Below, in pieces: positions 27,744-36,288 of a DNA stretch of 56,414 nucleotides. Origin of the DNA: Candidatus Omnitrophota bacterium (GTDB lineage: Bacteria; Omnitrophota; Omnitrophia; Omnitrophales; Aquincolibacteriaceae); assembly GCA_022705945.1 (NCBI GenBank), contig JAKJDL010000010.1, positions 1 to 56,414 on the forward strand. Direction: 5' to 3'. Each line of letters starts with the position of its first letter. Position 1 is the first letter of the stretch. The position numbers and the translations under genes were made by a program. The notes under the pieces were generated by a model. The model was not told the DNA's origin. It saw only the letters and a program-made list of their open reading frames with translations, and made no database searches.

Positions 27744-28628
27744 CTAAACGATTTTTAAAGATTTCAAAACACTTCGAAGTTTTTTTGCGTTCTCCGGCTT
27801 CATCTCACAGAGCGGCAAACGCAGTTCCGGCTTGATCAGACCCATCATGCCAAGTGCCGTTTTGACGGGGATTGGATTCGTTTCGACAAAAACAATTTTG
27901 GACAAGGGGTAATGTTTTTTATGGAGATTCCTGGCCCTGGAGACATTCCCGTCAAGCGCCGCCCAGACCATATCGTGAACGAGTTTCGGCGCCACGTTCG
28001 CGGTGACAGAGATCACACCTTTAGCCCCGATTGAGAGCAGAGGATAGGTCAGGCTGTCCTCTCCGGAAATAACCGGAAGATCACAAAGCTGCATGATCTG
28101 ATCCGCTTGATCCATGCTCCCGCTCGCTTCCTTGATCGCGACAATATTATCAACCCTGGAAAGCCGCGCGACAGTTTCCGGAGCAATTGAGATACCGGTG
28201 CGCCCCGGGACATTATAAAGGACGATGGGAATATCCACCCGTCCCGCCAGATACTCGTAGTGACGGCAAAGGCCCTCCTGGGTGGGCTTGTTGTAATAAG
28301 GCGTCACGATCAGAGCCGCGTCCGCCCCGATCTTTTTGGCGTGCTGGACCAATCCGAGGGCCTCGGCCGTGTTGTTGGAACCACAGCCCGCGATAACGGG
28401 AACGCGGCCATTCACATATTCCGTCACAAAAGTCAGCGTGTCGCGGTGTTCTTCGTGGGACAGTGTCGCGGCCTCACCCGTCGTTCCACAGGGGATGATC
28501 GCATCCGTTCCCGCCTGCAGTTGAAAGTCCAGAAGCCCGGCCATCGCCTTGCGATCAACCTTACCGTTCCTGAACGGCGTGACAAGCGCAACCATGGAAC
28601 CCTCAGGAACGAATTTTTTTCTGCTCAT
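27744..28628 (-). CDS. dapA: 4-hydroxy-tetrahydrodipicolinate synthase
   Basis: 294 residues from the ATG at 28628. It condenses pyruvate with aspartate semialdehyde, the product of Asd, encoded at 34042-35046. Motifs: GSMVALVTPFRNGKVD at the start, GTTGEAATLSHEEH (substrate Thr-Thr pair), YYNKPTQEGLCRHYEYLA, LYNVPGRTGI (catalytic Tyr) and IVAIKEASGSMDQ (Schiff-base Lys). The frame continues upstream to 28814 inside dapF, but those residues are not DapA-like and the ATGA overlap with dapF fixes the start. Confidence 0.97.
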   Translation of the reverse strand: MSRKKFVPEGSMVALVTPFRNGKVDRKAMAGLLDFQLQAGTDAIIPCGTTGEAATLSHEEHRDTLTFVTEYVNGRVPVIAGCGSNNTAEALGLVQHAKKIGADAALIVTPYYNKPTQEGLCRHYEYLAGRVDIPIVLYNVPGRTGISIAPETVARLSRVDNIVAIKEASGSMDQADQIMQLCDLPVISGEDSLTYPLLSIGAKGVISVTANVAPKLVHDMVWAALDGNVSRARNLHKKHYPLSKIVFVETNPIPVKTALGMMGLIKPELRLPLCEMKPENAKKLRSVLKSLKIV

Positions 28629-29437
28629 AAATAATATTCCCCTTTGTAAACGAATTTTGCTTTCCCCTGCAAAAAGACTTTCTCGATGCCGGAACCTTTG
28701 CGCACCATATCGATGACCAGTTTTTCGCCGCCCCGGGTATGAACCGTAACCGGCGGCAGGCAATGACCTTTGAGAACACTGATGACCGCGGAAGCCGTGG
28801 ATCCTGTTCCGCAAGCAAGCGTCTCGTTCTCGACGCCGCGTTCATAAGTCCTGACCCGGATTTCTTTCCGGTTTCTGATCTCAACAAAATTCACGTTAGT
28901 CCCGGCCGGCTTGAATCTTGAATGCTGACGCACCGCCCTTCCGAGGGTGAACACATCGATCTTTTCAAGCCCTTCCGAAAAAATAACCGTATGCGGCACG
29001 CCCGTATCCAGAAATGCATAGCCGAGATTACGGCTCCCGAGAACGAGCTTCCCGTCCGTTTCAAAAATCCGGGGCTTGATCAGCTGGACCTTCACGAAAC
29101 CGCCGCTTTTTACTTCCGCCTCGATAAGACCCGATCCCGATTCAAACCGCATTTCCGGGGACATTCTCATGATTTTCCGCGCATAAAGTGCGATACAGCG
29201 GAAACCGTTCCCGCACGCCGCGGCTTCCGATCCGTCAAGATTGACGATCCTCATCCGGAAATCCGCCCTGGCTGAATTTTCGTAGAGAAGGACCCCGTCT
29301 GCGCCGGCACCCTGATGCAGTGCGCATATCTCCCGCGAGAAGGCTCCCGCATTTTTGATGATCTTTCGGCGGTTATCCACCACCACAAAATCATTGCCCG
29401 ACGCTACCATTTTATAAAACGGAATTGAACGCGGCAT
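28625..29437 (-). CDS. dapF: Diaminopimelate epimerase
   Basis: 270 residues. It interconverts LL- and meso-diaminopimelate for peptidoglycan and lysine. Both catalytic cysteines are in context: AACGNGFRC and TLACGTGSTASA. The substrate loop near the start reads KMVASGNDFVVVDN. Its last bases overlap the dapA ATG (ATGA). The gene begins 30 bp after a palindromic repeat (29467-29517). Confidence 0.96.
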   Translation of the reverse strand: MPRSIPFYKMVASGNDFVVVDNRRKIIKNAGAFSREICALHQGAGADGVLLYENSARADFRMRIVNLDGSEAAACGNGFRCIALYARKIMRMSPEMRFESGSGLIEAEVKSGGFVKVQLIKPRIFETDGKLVLGSRNLGYAFLDTGVPHTVIFSEGLEKIDVFTLGRAVRQHSRFKPAGTNVNFVEIRNRKEIRVRTYERGVENETLACGTGSTASAVISVLKGHCLPPVTVHTRGGEKLVIDMVRKGSGIEKVFLQGKAKFVYKGEYYL

Positions 29438-29466
29438 GCCCGAATCCTTGTGATTTCTTCGTGTAG

Positions 29467-29517
29467 ATACCCACGGGCAAGCCCGTGGAACTCAAAACAG
29501 CTGACAGAAGCAGCTGT
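29467..29517. repeat. Palindromic repeat, GGGC-loop-GCCC family, copy 1
   Basis: CCACGGGC (29471-29478), a two-base loop AA, and GCCCGTGG (29481-29488) form a perfect hairpin, followed by GAACTCAAAACAGCTG and a second inverted pair ACAGCTG/CAGCTGT (29497-29517). The same block, with compensating stem changes, occurs at 40204-40244 before recJ. It lies just upstream of dapF. Confidence 0.7.
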
Positions 29518-29618
29518 ATTCTATCAAATTCATCTTTCGGGAGCCAGAAGAAAGGCTTTTCGTCCGGAACAGAAAAAGCACCTAAAAACATGCCCGGAGA
29601 ATCTTTGAATTTTTTATT

Positions 29619-29762
29619 TTACAGATTGAATACGGGGATATCGAAAGCAGCAAGATCCCCAATAATGTCACCGTCGCCCAAACGTTCCCCTGAAGAAAAC
29701 GGAAGATCCCCTACCCGAGTACTAACATACCATCGGCCAGGTGCCGGCTCGTTGAGCTGTTG
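29619..29762 (-). pseudogene. Coding-like fragment without a start, in the gap before dapF
   Basis: Minus strand, open from just after a TGA (29763-29765) to TAA at 29619: 47 codons with protein-like composition (PGRWYVSTRVGDLPF, GDIIGDLAAFDIPVF). An overlapping frame just upstream reads MVIPFGDAGLSMGALPARNI, so a single frameshift would join them into about 70 residues. No homologue recognised. It may be the remains of a small gene in the 454-bp gap between the decarboxylase and dapF; chance cannot be excluded. Confidence 0.25.
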
Positions 29763-29891
29763 TCATAATATTTCGGGCAGGCAAAGCTCCCATGGACAAA
29801 CCCGCGTCCCCAAATGGTATTACCATGACAAACATCACCCTTGGATCCAGATTCGATCTCCCGGGAGGAGAGGACAACCTCATTGAGATTT

Positions 29892-31073
29892 TCAGACAAG
29901 AATAATACGGGCGGGCTCGAAACCATTGAAGTTCGGAACAGCGCTCGCACAAGAATAAGCACCGATATTTTTCACGTAAACAACATCGCCGACAAAAAGC
30001 TCGGGAGCTTCCTCGGTCGACGAGAGAATATCCAGCGAGTCGCAGGTGGGACCGGCAAAAACACTCATATATTTCTGGCCGCGGCGGAGCGTCTTGAATT
30101 CGTATTTGCAATGGTCAAACATCATGCCGGAAAAATCCTGGTAGATCCCGTCATTGATATAATAAAAATGCTTGTTGTCGCGGAAAGCCTTGCCCACCAC
30201 CTGCGTCACAAGCACTCCCGCCGGTCCCGAGAAAAAACGCCCCGGTTCCGCGATGAACTGCGTGTTTTTCGGAAAAAGCTCTTTCATCTGCTTCCGGATC
30301 TGCGCCGCCATACGCTCAAAGTTGATCCCGATCTCGTTATCAAAATGCTGGATCGGGAACCCGCCGCCGATATCCACGATCGAAAGAGGCATCCCATTCT
30401 CCCTGGCTTCTTCGAAGATCCCGGCTGTCAGTTCAAGCGCCTGGAGATAGTTCTCGACGTTCGTGGACTGCGAACCCACATGAAAACTCACGCCCTTCGG
30501 TACGAGCCCAAGGCTTTTGGCCTTTCTCAGGAGATAACACCCCTGTTCGGGTTCAGCTCCGAACTTGAGCGACAGCTGGACCACACTGCCGCGGTTCGCG
30601 ACACGGATTCGAAGGATCATATGAGCGCCGGGAAAACTTTCGGCAATCTTGTAGAGCTCGGCTTCATTATCGAACGTCATAAGGCGAACGCGCCGTTTAC
30701 GGGCTGTCACGAGGTCTTCCCTGGATTTGATCGTATTCGCGAAGATGATATGCCCCGGCTTCACCCCCTGTTTCAGGACAAGCTTCATTTCCGCCGCGCT
30801 CGCGACATCAAAACAGGCTCCTAACCCGGCAAAAAACCTCACGATTTTCGGATGCGGGTTCGCTTTGATGGCGTAATAGGGAACGACCTCGGGGAGAGCC
30901 TTGCGGAAGCGGTTGAACTGTTTTTCGAGGATAGACTTCCGGATCAACAGAAAAGGCGTTTTGTATTTCTTCAGCATCTGGCGGATCAGGTTCTCAACGC
31001 CCAAAGATTCGGCGGGTTTCCCCGGCTTGTTCAAAGGTGAGACGCTCCCGTTTTCGGGAAGGGACTGCTTCAT
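29892..31073 (-). CDS. PLP-dependent decarboxylase, ornithine/lysine decarboxylase type (fold III)
   Basis: 393 residues. The PLP lysine motif YYAIKANPHPKIVRFFA, FDVASAAEM, IIFANTIKS, HVGSQS, the glycine-rich phosphate loop VDIGGGFPIQHFD, AEPGRFFSGPAG and the active-site cysteine motif FAGPTCDSLDIL all match eukaryotic-type ornithine decarboxylases rather than LysA. It most likely makes putrescine (or cadaverine) for the homospermidine synthase encoded 6 bp upstream. The dap genes downstream make a LysA role tempting, but the motifs argue against it. Confidence 0.88.
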   Translation of the reverse strand: MKQSLPENGSVSPLNKPGKPAESLGVENLIRQMLKKYKTPFLLIRKSILEKQFNRFRKALPEVVPYYAIKANPHPKIVRFFAGLGACFDVASAAEMKLVLKQGVKPGHIIFANTIKSREDLVTARKRRVRLMTFDNEAELYKIAESFPGAHMILRIRVANRGSVVQLSLKFGAEPEQGCYLLRKAKSLGLVPKGVSFHVGSQSTNVENYLQALELTAGIFEEARENGMPLSIVDIGGGFPIQHFDNEIGINFERMAAQIRKQMKELFPKNTQFIAEPGRFFSGPAGVLVTQVVGKAFRDNKHFYYINDGIYQDFSGMMFDHCKYEFKTLRRGQKYMSVFAGPTCDSLDILSSTEEAPELFVGDVVYVKNIGAYSCASAVPNFNGFEPARIILV

Positions 31074-31079
31074 TTTTGA

Positions 31080-32591
31080 TCAGACCCTGTCATCCACGAG
31101 GAAAGATTTGAACTGCCAAAGGTCGTCCTCTTTCGGCGCTTTGGCCCCGAACTTGAGATATTTATGATTAAGGTTCTGAAGCGGCGTCCAGTCCGACGGT
31201 ATGGAAACGAACGGAGCGATATAGGGCACCGCAAAATCCAGTATGAACTCGTGATCAATATCATCCGGAAGGAGGAACCCCCTGCGGGGATTAACGATCA
31301 TCCAAAGCGCCGCGGCCACAACCGATGCCGCCACCTGGAGCGTCGTCGCCTGCTGATGGGGCACCAGTTTGCGCGCGGTGTGGATATCCAGAAGCGACCC
31401 GCACCACCAGGACGTGAAATCATGCCCCATCAGAAGCACACCTAGTTCATCGCGGCCATCTGTGATGTCGTCGGCCAGAATACGCAGGTTTTCCTGCATC
31501 TTGTACTGGCGCATGCGGAGCTCGTGGAGCGAGAGCACCGCGGAATCGGAAGGACAATAGGCGTAATGTACCGTAGGACGGTAAACGGCCTTGCCATTCT
31601 TCCAGACCGTCAGGCGGTCGGAAAGACTAAACGCCTCACCGTGCCGGATCACCATACCGTTGATCTCACCGCACGGCACCCAGGATCGGACAAAGGTATT
31701 CATACCGAGCGTGCCGAGGCATATCTGGTTTTTAGGCCCCGTCCTGTGTTCGAAGCCGTCCTCCGGGAGCTTTCTTTCATGCGTTCCCCATCCCATTTCC
31801 GCCGGGGCGACACCTTCTTCATAAAACCCTTCGATCGACCACGTGTTGACAAACTCATTCACCCGCTTCGGAACGTCTGTAACCTGTGTATCGCGTTCGC
31901 TGATATGGATAACCTTGACACCGATCGTCTGCGCGAGCTTCGCGAAATTCTTTTCCGAGAGGAACCGTTCGAGGTTCTTCGCGCGCGAGTCTTTCGGTTT
32001 TTCCCGAAGGATCTTTTTTGCGATATCGATCAACGCTTTCTTCGTGAAGTGAGACACAAGGCCGGGATTCGCGCCGTGATCAATGATGGCCGTGGCTCCC
32101 TTCTCGTTCCCCCACTTCTTTTCCATTAGCCTGCGAAGATTCATGTGACGGTAGTAGAGCGTGTATTTCGTCGGGTCGGTGCGCTTGTCGTCCCGGTAGG
32201 GGTCCCATTCCTCGATCGACGTGTTCACATAAAGCACGTCATGGGAACGGCACCAGTCGAGAATCTCCCAGGCGTCGATATTCCATGCGAGATCAATAAT
32301 CATGTCCCCGCGGCCCACGTATTTCGCGAGAAGCTTTCTGTAATTCTCTTTCGTGACCCTGTCGAACACGTATCGCACGCCCCTCTTGAGAGCGTCCTTC
32401 ACGCGGCTACGGTTATCGACAAAATCCATAATCGTGATATGCTTCGCGGGCATGTCAAAATGACGGAGGATCAGGGGAATCGCACACTGCGAAACACCTC
32501 CGCAACCGATAACAAGAAGTTTCCCGCTGAATTTTATCCGGGTTTTAGGAATGCGCGCTGAAACCTTCGGATATTTGAATGTTTTTTCCAT
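31080..32591 (-). CDS. hss: Homospermidine synthase, saccharopine dehydrogenase-like
   Basis: 503 residues. The Rossmann start (KLLVIGCGGVSQCAIPLILR) and HGANPGLVSHFTKKALIDIA match the bacterial NAD-dependent homospermidine synthase family, which joins two putrescines (or putrescine and spermidine) into homospermidine. Other landmarks: YVNTSIEEWDPY, EMGWGTHE, HGEAFSLSDRLTVW and a C-terminal WTPLQNLNHKYLKFG. Length is slightly above the usual ~480. It heads a run with the decarboxylase 6 bp downstream, which supplies its diamine substrate. A carboxynorspermidine-dehydrogenase-like role is less likely. Confidence 0.88.
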   Translation of the reverse strand: MEKTFKYPKVSARIPKTRIKFSGKLLVIGCGGVSQCAIPLILRHFDMPAKHITIMDFVDNRSRVKDALKRGVRYVFDRVTKENYRKLLAKYVGRGDMIIDLAWNIDAWEILDWCRSHDVLYVNTSIEEWDPYRDDKRTDPTKYTLYYRHMNLRRLMEKKWGNEKGATAIIDHGANPGLVSHFTKKALIDIAKKILREKPKDSRAKNLERFLSEKNFAKLAQTIGVKVIHISERDTQVTDVPKRVNEFVNTWSIEGFYEEGVAPAEMGWGTHERKLPEDGFEHRTGPKNQICLGTLGMNTFVRSWVPCGEINGMVIRHGEAFSLSDRLTVWKNGKAVYRPTVHYAYCPSDSAVLSLHELRMRQYKMQENLRILADDITDGRDELGVLLMGHDFTSWWCGSLLDIHTARKLVPHQQATTLQVAASVVAAALWMIVNPRRGFLLPDDIDHEFILDFAVPYIAPFVSIPSDWTPLQNLNHKYLKFGAKAPKEDDLWQFKSFLVDDRV

Positions 32592-33213
32592 TTTCTCAAT
32601 CTTTCATTGTTGGGCAAGAAGGACGGTCTCTCTTTCAAAAAGGACTGTCTCTTCTGATTTTTATCAGTGCGAAGGCGTGATATTACAACAAATGTTTGAG
32701 GGCATCAATCTTTATCAAAGCATTTTCGGAAAATATCGCCTCCCGGAGCGGTTTTCCGTTCGGCAAAACACGCGGGAATCACCACGGCTGCGGCATAAGC
32801 AATACCGGCCGCGAAAACAACCGACGCTAGACACCGCATGTCCGTCGAGGAGAGCTCTTTCATGTCCGGGACAATCACTTTTCACGCGATTGCCATCAAG
32901 GCGGTGTCGGCACAGTCTTAAAGCGGATGAGGTCTTCCCGGAGCTAATATGGCAATGTCGATAAAGATTTCAATCGCGATCACAAACGCCGTGAGGGATG
33001 ACCCATTTTAGACCGCGAATAAACGAAAAAGAATCGGCGCAGTTTGTGAAACTCTTTTTTCAAGCCCTATTTTTTCCTCAACAGATTCCTTCGCTTTATT
33101 ATCTTCGCGGGGATAAAACCCGGCTTCGGCCTTCCGACGGCAACGCTGTTTGTCACACCAGCCCGGGAGCAGGATATCATTCTCGCCGCGTTAATTCAGC
33201 ATGAAGACCTTAC
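32592..33213. other. 622-bp intergenic region with short hydrophobic reading frames
   Basis: No long gene is present. A direct repeat GGACNGTCTCT occurs twice near 32630-32655. On the minus strand two short hydrophobic frames are visible: one near 33000-32916 (LTAFVIAIEIFIDIAILA) without an ATG, and one at 32863-32705 described separately. Together they look like the remains of a small membrane protein or two tiny ones. No tRNA or terminator was recognised. Confidence 0.5.
32705..32863 (-). CDS. Possible 52-residue membrane peptide
   Basis: ATG at 32863, TGA at 32705. A 23-residue hydrophobic span (CLASVVFAAGIAYAAAVVIP) follows MKELSSTDMR and a short charged tail ends FRKCFDKD. The ribosome site is weak. 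No family is recognised. It lies alone between truA and hss. Confidence 0.3.
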   Translation of the reverse strand: MKELSSTDMRCLASVVFAAGIAYAAAVVIPACFAERKTAPGGDIFRKCFDKD

Positions 33214-33981
33214 TCAAGACGTGTAGTCAACCCTGTGAAGCGTCAGCCCCGCCGGAGGCGCCGTCACTCCCGAAAAACGCCGTGCCCGGGAATCCAGAAT
33301 AGCCTTCATATCCGACGGTTCCCGCTTTCCCCTGCCGACTTCAAGCAGGGTTCCGACCATGTTGCGGACCATGTGATAAAGAAATCCGTCCGCTTCAAAA
33401 CGAAAAACAAGAAGATCCCCTTTTTTATCGATACGGAGCTTCTTTATTATCCTGACGAAACTGACATCTTTCCTCTTCCTGCCTTTACGGACAGCCGACT
33501 CGGAAGTGAATGACCGGAAATCATGACGACCGACAAGATATTTTGCCGCTCGCCTCATCGCGGCCGAATCCAGCGGATAAGCGATATGATGGACACGCCC
33601 CGCGAGGAGCGGTGACCGGCAGGGATGGTTCCACACGCGGTATTCATAAATTTTTGACCGGGCGCTGTATCGGGCATGAAAATCTTCGGGGACTTCCTCA
33701 ACGGATTTCACCGCGATCGACGGCGGCAAATGTGCGTTCAGCCCTTTTTGAATTTGATAAAGGCTGCGCCCGCTGTCGGTTTTGAAATGAACAACCTGCC
33801 CCTCCGCATGAACGCCGGTATCGGTACGGCCGCTCGCGGAAGCAATCTTCATCTTCCGGTCAAAGAACCCCGACAAAGCTTTTTCGAGAGCTTCCTGGAT
33901 CGTGGGTTTCCCGGGCTGGCGCTGGAATCCAAAGAAGGATGCTCCGTCATACTCTAAAACAAGTTTAATATTTCGAATCAT
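33214..33981 (-). CDS. truA: tRNA pseudouridine(38-40) synthase
   Basis: 255 residues. It isomerises uridine at positions 38-40 in the anticodon stem-loop. The start KLVLEYDGASFFGFQRQPG and the catalytic aspartate motif SASGRTDTGVHAEGQVVHF are canonical, as are ARYSARSKIYEYRVWN and FLYHMVRNMVGTLLEVG. Length is normal. It is the last gene of the leuB-asd-truA run, after a 60-bp gap occupied by an AAGCGGTAAGTG-type repeat. Confidence 0.97.
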   Translation of the reverse strand: MIRNIKLVLEYDGASFFGFQRQPGKPTIQEALEKALSGFFDRKMKIASASGRTDTGVHAEGQVVHFKTDSGRSLYQIQKGLNAHLPPSIAVKSVEEVPEDFHARYSARSKIYEYRVWNHPCRSPLLAGRVHHIAYPLDSAAMRRAAKYLVGRHDFRSFTSESAVRKGRKRKDVSFVRIIKKLRIDKKGDLLVFRFEADGFLYHMVRNMVGTLLEVGRGKREPSDMKAILDSRARRFSGVTAPPAGLTLHRVDYTS

Positions 33982-34041
33982 AAGCGATCGGCGGTAAGTG
34001 ACAAGCGGTGAATCAAAAGCTTACAACTTGCGGCTTATCAC
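33982..34041. repeat. AAGCGGTAAGTGATAAGC-family repeat, copy 1
   Basis: The gap between asd and truA holds GGCGGTAAGTGACAAGCGG and then CTTGCGGCTTATCACTT, which read as complementary arms. Similar blocks fill the gaps at 42463-42533 and 42863-42932. In all three the block immediately precedes a minus-strand gene inside an operon. Confidence 0.6.
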
Positions 34042-35046
34042 TTATTGCTGTTTCAGCAATATTTCCGCGATCTGCACGGCGTTGGTGGCGGCGCCTTTAC
34101 GGATCTGATCGCCCGAAACAAACATCGCAAGACCGTTTTTGACGGTCGGGTCGACGCGCAAACGGCCGACCCAGATGTCATCCTGACCGGTCGTCTCAAG
34201 AGGCATCGGGAAATAGTTTTTTTCGCGGTCATCGATCACCTTGACTCCCGGAGCCTTGGCAAGCAACTCGCGCGCTTCGTCCGGCGACAAAGGTTTTTCG
34301 GTCTCTACATAAAGCGCTTCGGAATGGGCCCTGAGCACGGGAACGCGCACGCAAGTCGCCGTAATCTGAATCGCGTCGTCGTGAAAGATTTTCTTGGTTT
34401 CTTTCACCATCTTGACTTCTTCCTCATTGTAACCGTCAGCACCGATTTTTGAATTATGTGAAAACACGTTGAACGCGATCTGGTGCGGAAGCACTTCCTT
34501 TTTAACGGGTCGGCCCGCCAAAAAATCCTGTGTCTGGAGCTTCAGCTCTTCCATCGCCTTCGCGCCGGCGCCGCTTGCGGCCTGGTAAGTCGCGGCTATA
34601 ATACGCTTGATCTTCGCAACCTTATGAATCGGCCAAAGCGGAACAAGAGCGATGATCGTCGAACAGTTGGGATTCGCTATGATCCCCTTGTGCTTCGCGA
34701 TGTCCCCGGGATTGATCTCGGGTATGACAAGCGGCACTTCCGGATCCATGCGGAACGCACTCGTATTATCCACCACTACCGCCCCCGCTTTCACGGCATG
34801 CGACGCAAGAGCTTTCGAAATTGATCCTCCCGCGAAAACAAGATCGATCCCTTTGAAGGAATCCGGAGTCGCTTCCTCGATCTTGTAGGTCCTGTCCATA
34901 AACTGCATATCCCTGCCGGCGGAGCGAGCGGAAGCGAGCATTTTGAGAGAGGCGAACGGAAATTTCCGCTCCTCGAGAATGGCGAGGAGCTCCTGGCCCA
35001 CAGCTCCGGTGACACCCAAAACAGCAACATGAGGATTTTTCAGCAT
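34042..35046 (-). CDS. asd: Aspartate-semialdehyde dehydrogenase
   Basis: 334 residues. It makes aspartate 4-semialdehyde for lysine/DAP, threonine and methionine. The NADP loop VLGVTGAVGQELLAILEER, catalytic Cys in IIANPNCSTI, and the histidine region near RVPVLRAHSEALYVE fit the family. AAAAAGGAAAGATT precedes the ATG. It follows leuB by 122 bp. Confidence 0.97.
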   Translation of the reverse strand: MLKNPHVAVLGVTGAVGQELLAILEERKFPFASLKMLASARSAGRDMQFMDRTYKIEEATPDSFKGIDLVFAGGSISKALASHAVKAGAVVVDNTSAFRMDPEVPLVIPEINPGDIAKHKGIIANPNCSTIIALVPLWPIHKVAKIKRIIAATYQAASGAGAKAMEELKLQTQDFLAGRPVKKEVLPHQIAFNVFSHNSKIGADGYNEEEVKMVKETKKIFHDDAIQITATCVRVPVLRAHSEALYVETEKPLSPDEARELLAKAPGVKVIDDREKNYFPMPLETTGQDDIWVGRLRVDPTVKNGLAMFVSGDQIRKGAATNAVQIAEILLKQQ

Positions 35047-35168
35047 AATCTTTCCTTTTTTATTGTTACATACTTTTCGTTCGGTCTTGCACGCGAGGAT
35101 CGACGCTCGGCGTAAAAAGATTTTCCCAATCGTTGCAAGTTTCCGTCAAGCGCCGCATCATTGGAATT

Positions 35169-36245
35169 TCAAGCAACCGTCAGTTTCTGAACGACCAGAT
35201 CGCCCATTTTATCGCATCCGACTTTGGTCGTGCCTTCCGTATAAATGTCGACGGTGCGGTATCCGTCCGCGAGAACGGCCTCAACCGCTTTCTCGATCCG
35301 ACGGGCAAGCACTGCCTGATCAAAACTATACTCCATCATCATCGCGAGCGAGAGGATCGTCGCGAGCGGGTTCGCCATGTCTCTTCCAGCGATATCCGGC
35401 GCGGATCCGTGCACGGGCTCGAACATTGCGACCTTGTCGCCCACGGATGCCGAAGGCAGCATTCCGATCGAGCCTGTCAGCATCGCCGATTCGTCGCTCA
35501 GAATATCCCCGAAAAGGTTACCCGTAACAATGACATCGAATTGTCTCGGATCGCGGATAAGCTGCATCGCACAATCATCCACATAGCGGTGAGAAAGCTC
35601 AACATCCGGATAGTCTTTCGCGACCGTGGTCACGACTTTACGCCAAAGCTGGCTCACTTCAAGCACGTTGGCCTTATCGACCGAGGTCACTTTCTTGCGT
35701 CTTTTGCGGGCAAATTCAAAGGCCTTCCTGGCAACTCGTTCAATCTCAAAAGTCGTGTAGCTCATCGTGTTGAAACCGCGCTCCGCACCATCCGGAAGTC
35801 TCTCGATTCCCCGGAGAGAACCGAAATAAATACCGCTCACAAGCTCCCGCAGGATCACAAAATCCAGTCCTTTGACAATCTCTTCCTTGATCGGGGAGCG
35901 GAACACAAGCTGAGGAAACATTTTTACGGGACGGACATTGGCATACGCGTTCAGCCCCTTGCGGAGAGCGAGCAGACCCTTTTCAGGGCGTTTCTCCGAA
36001 GGAAGATTGTCCCATTTCGGCCCGCCGACCGCTCCGAGAAAAACAGCTTCTGTTTTTTGGGCCTTTTCAAGATTTTCCGTCGTAAGCGGAACTCCGTATT
36101 TATCGATTGATGCTCCGCCGGCGAGAAGTTCTTCTGTCTCGAATCTGAGAGCCGAAATCTCCTCGATCTTGCGGAGAACCTTCATGGCCTGTGCCGTTAC
36201 TTCAAGCCCGATTCCGTCACCGGGAAACACCGCTATCTTATGCAT
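35169..36245 (-). CDS. leuB: 3-isopropylmalate dehydrogenase
   Basis: 358 residues; third step of leucine synthesis, oxidative decarboxylation with NAD+. Motifs: FPGDGIGLEVTAQAMKVL, GAVGGPKWDN, LRKGLNAYANVRPVK, the substrate/metal loop NLFGDILSDESAMLTGSIGM and PVHGSAPDIAGRDMANPLAT. Length is standard. No other leucine genes are nearby. Confidence 0.96.
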   Translation of the reverse strand: MHKIAVFPGDGIGLEVTAQAMKVLRKIEEISALRFETEELLAGGASIDKYGVPLTTENLEKAQKTEAVFLGAVGGPKWDNLPSEKRPEKGLLALRKGLNAYANVRPVKMFPQLVFRSPIKEEIVKGLDFVILRELVSGIYFGSLRGIERLPDGAERGFNTMSYTTFEIERVARKAFEFARKRRKKVTSVDKANVLEVSQLWRKVVTTVAKDYPDVELSHRYVDDCAMQLIRDPRQFDVIVTGNLFGDILSDESAMLTGSIGMLPSASVGDKVAMFEPVHGSAPDIAGRDMANPLATILSLAMMMEYSFDQAVLARRIEKAVEAVLADGYRTVDIYTEGTTKVGCDKMGDLVVQKLTVA

Positions 36246-36288
36246 AAAACCTTCTGCCTTTCACGAGTGAACACCGCGCCGGATAAAA

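Noticed and set aside
28629-28814. N-terminal extension of DapA
   Set aside because: The 62 added residues overlap dapF, have no DapA similarity, and the ATGA overlap marks the normal start.
29438-29891. Possible lysine riboswitch before dapF
   Set aside because: I could not find the conserved lysine-riboswitch core or a five-stem layout; the region holds a small palindromic repeat and a coding-like fragment only.
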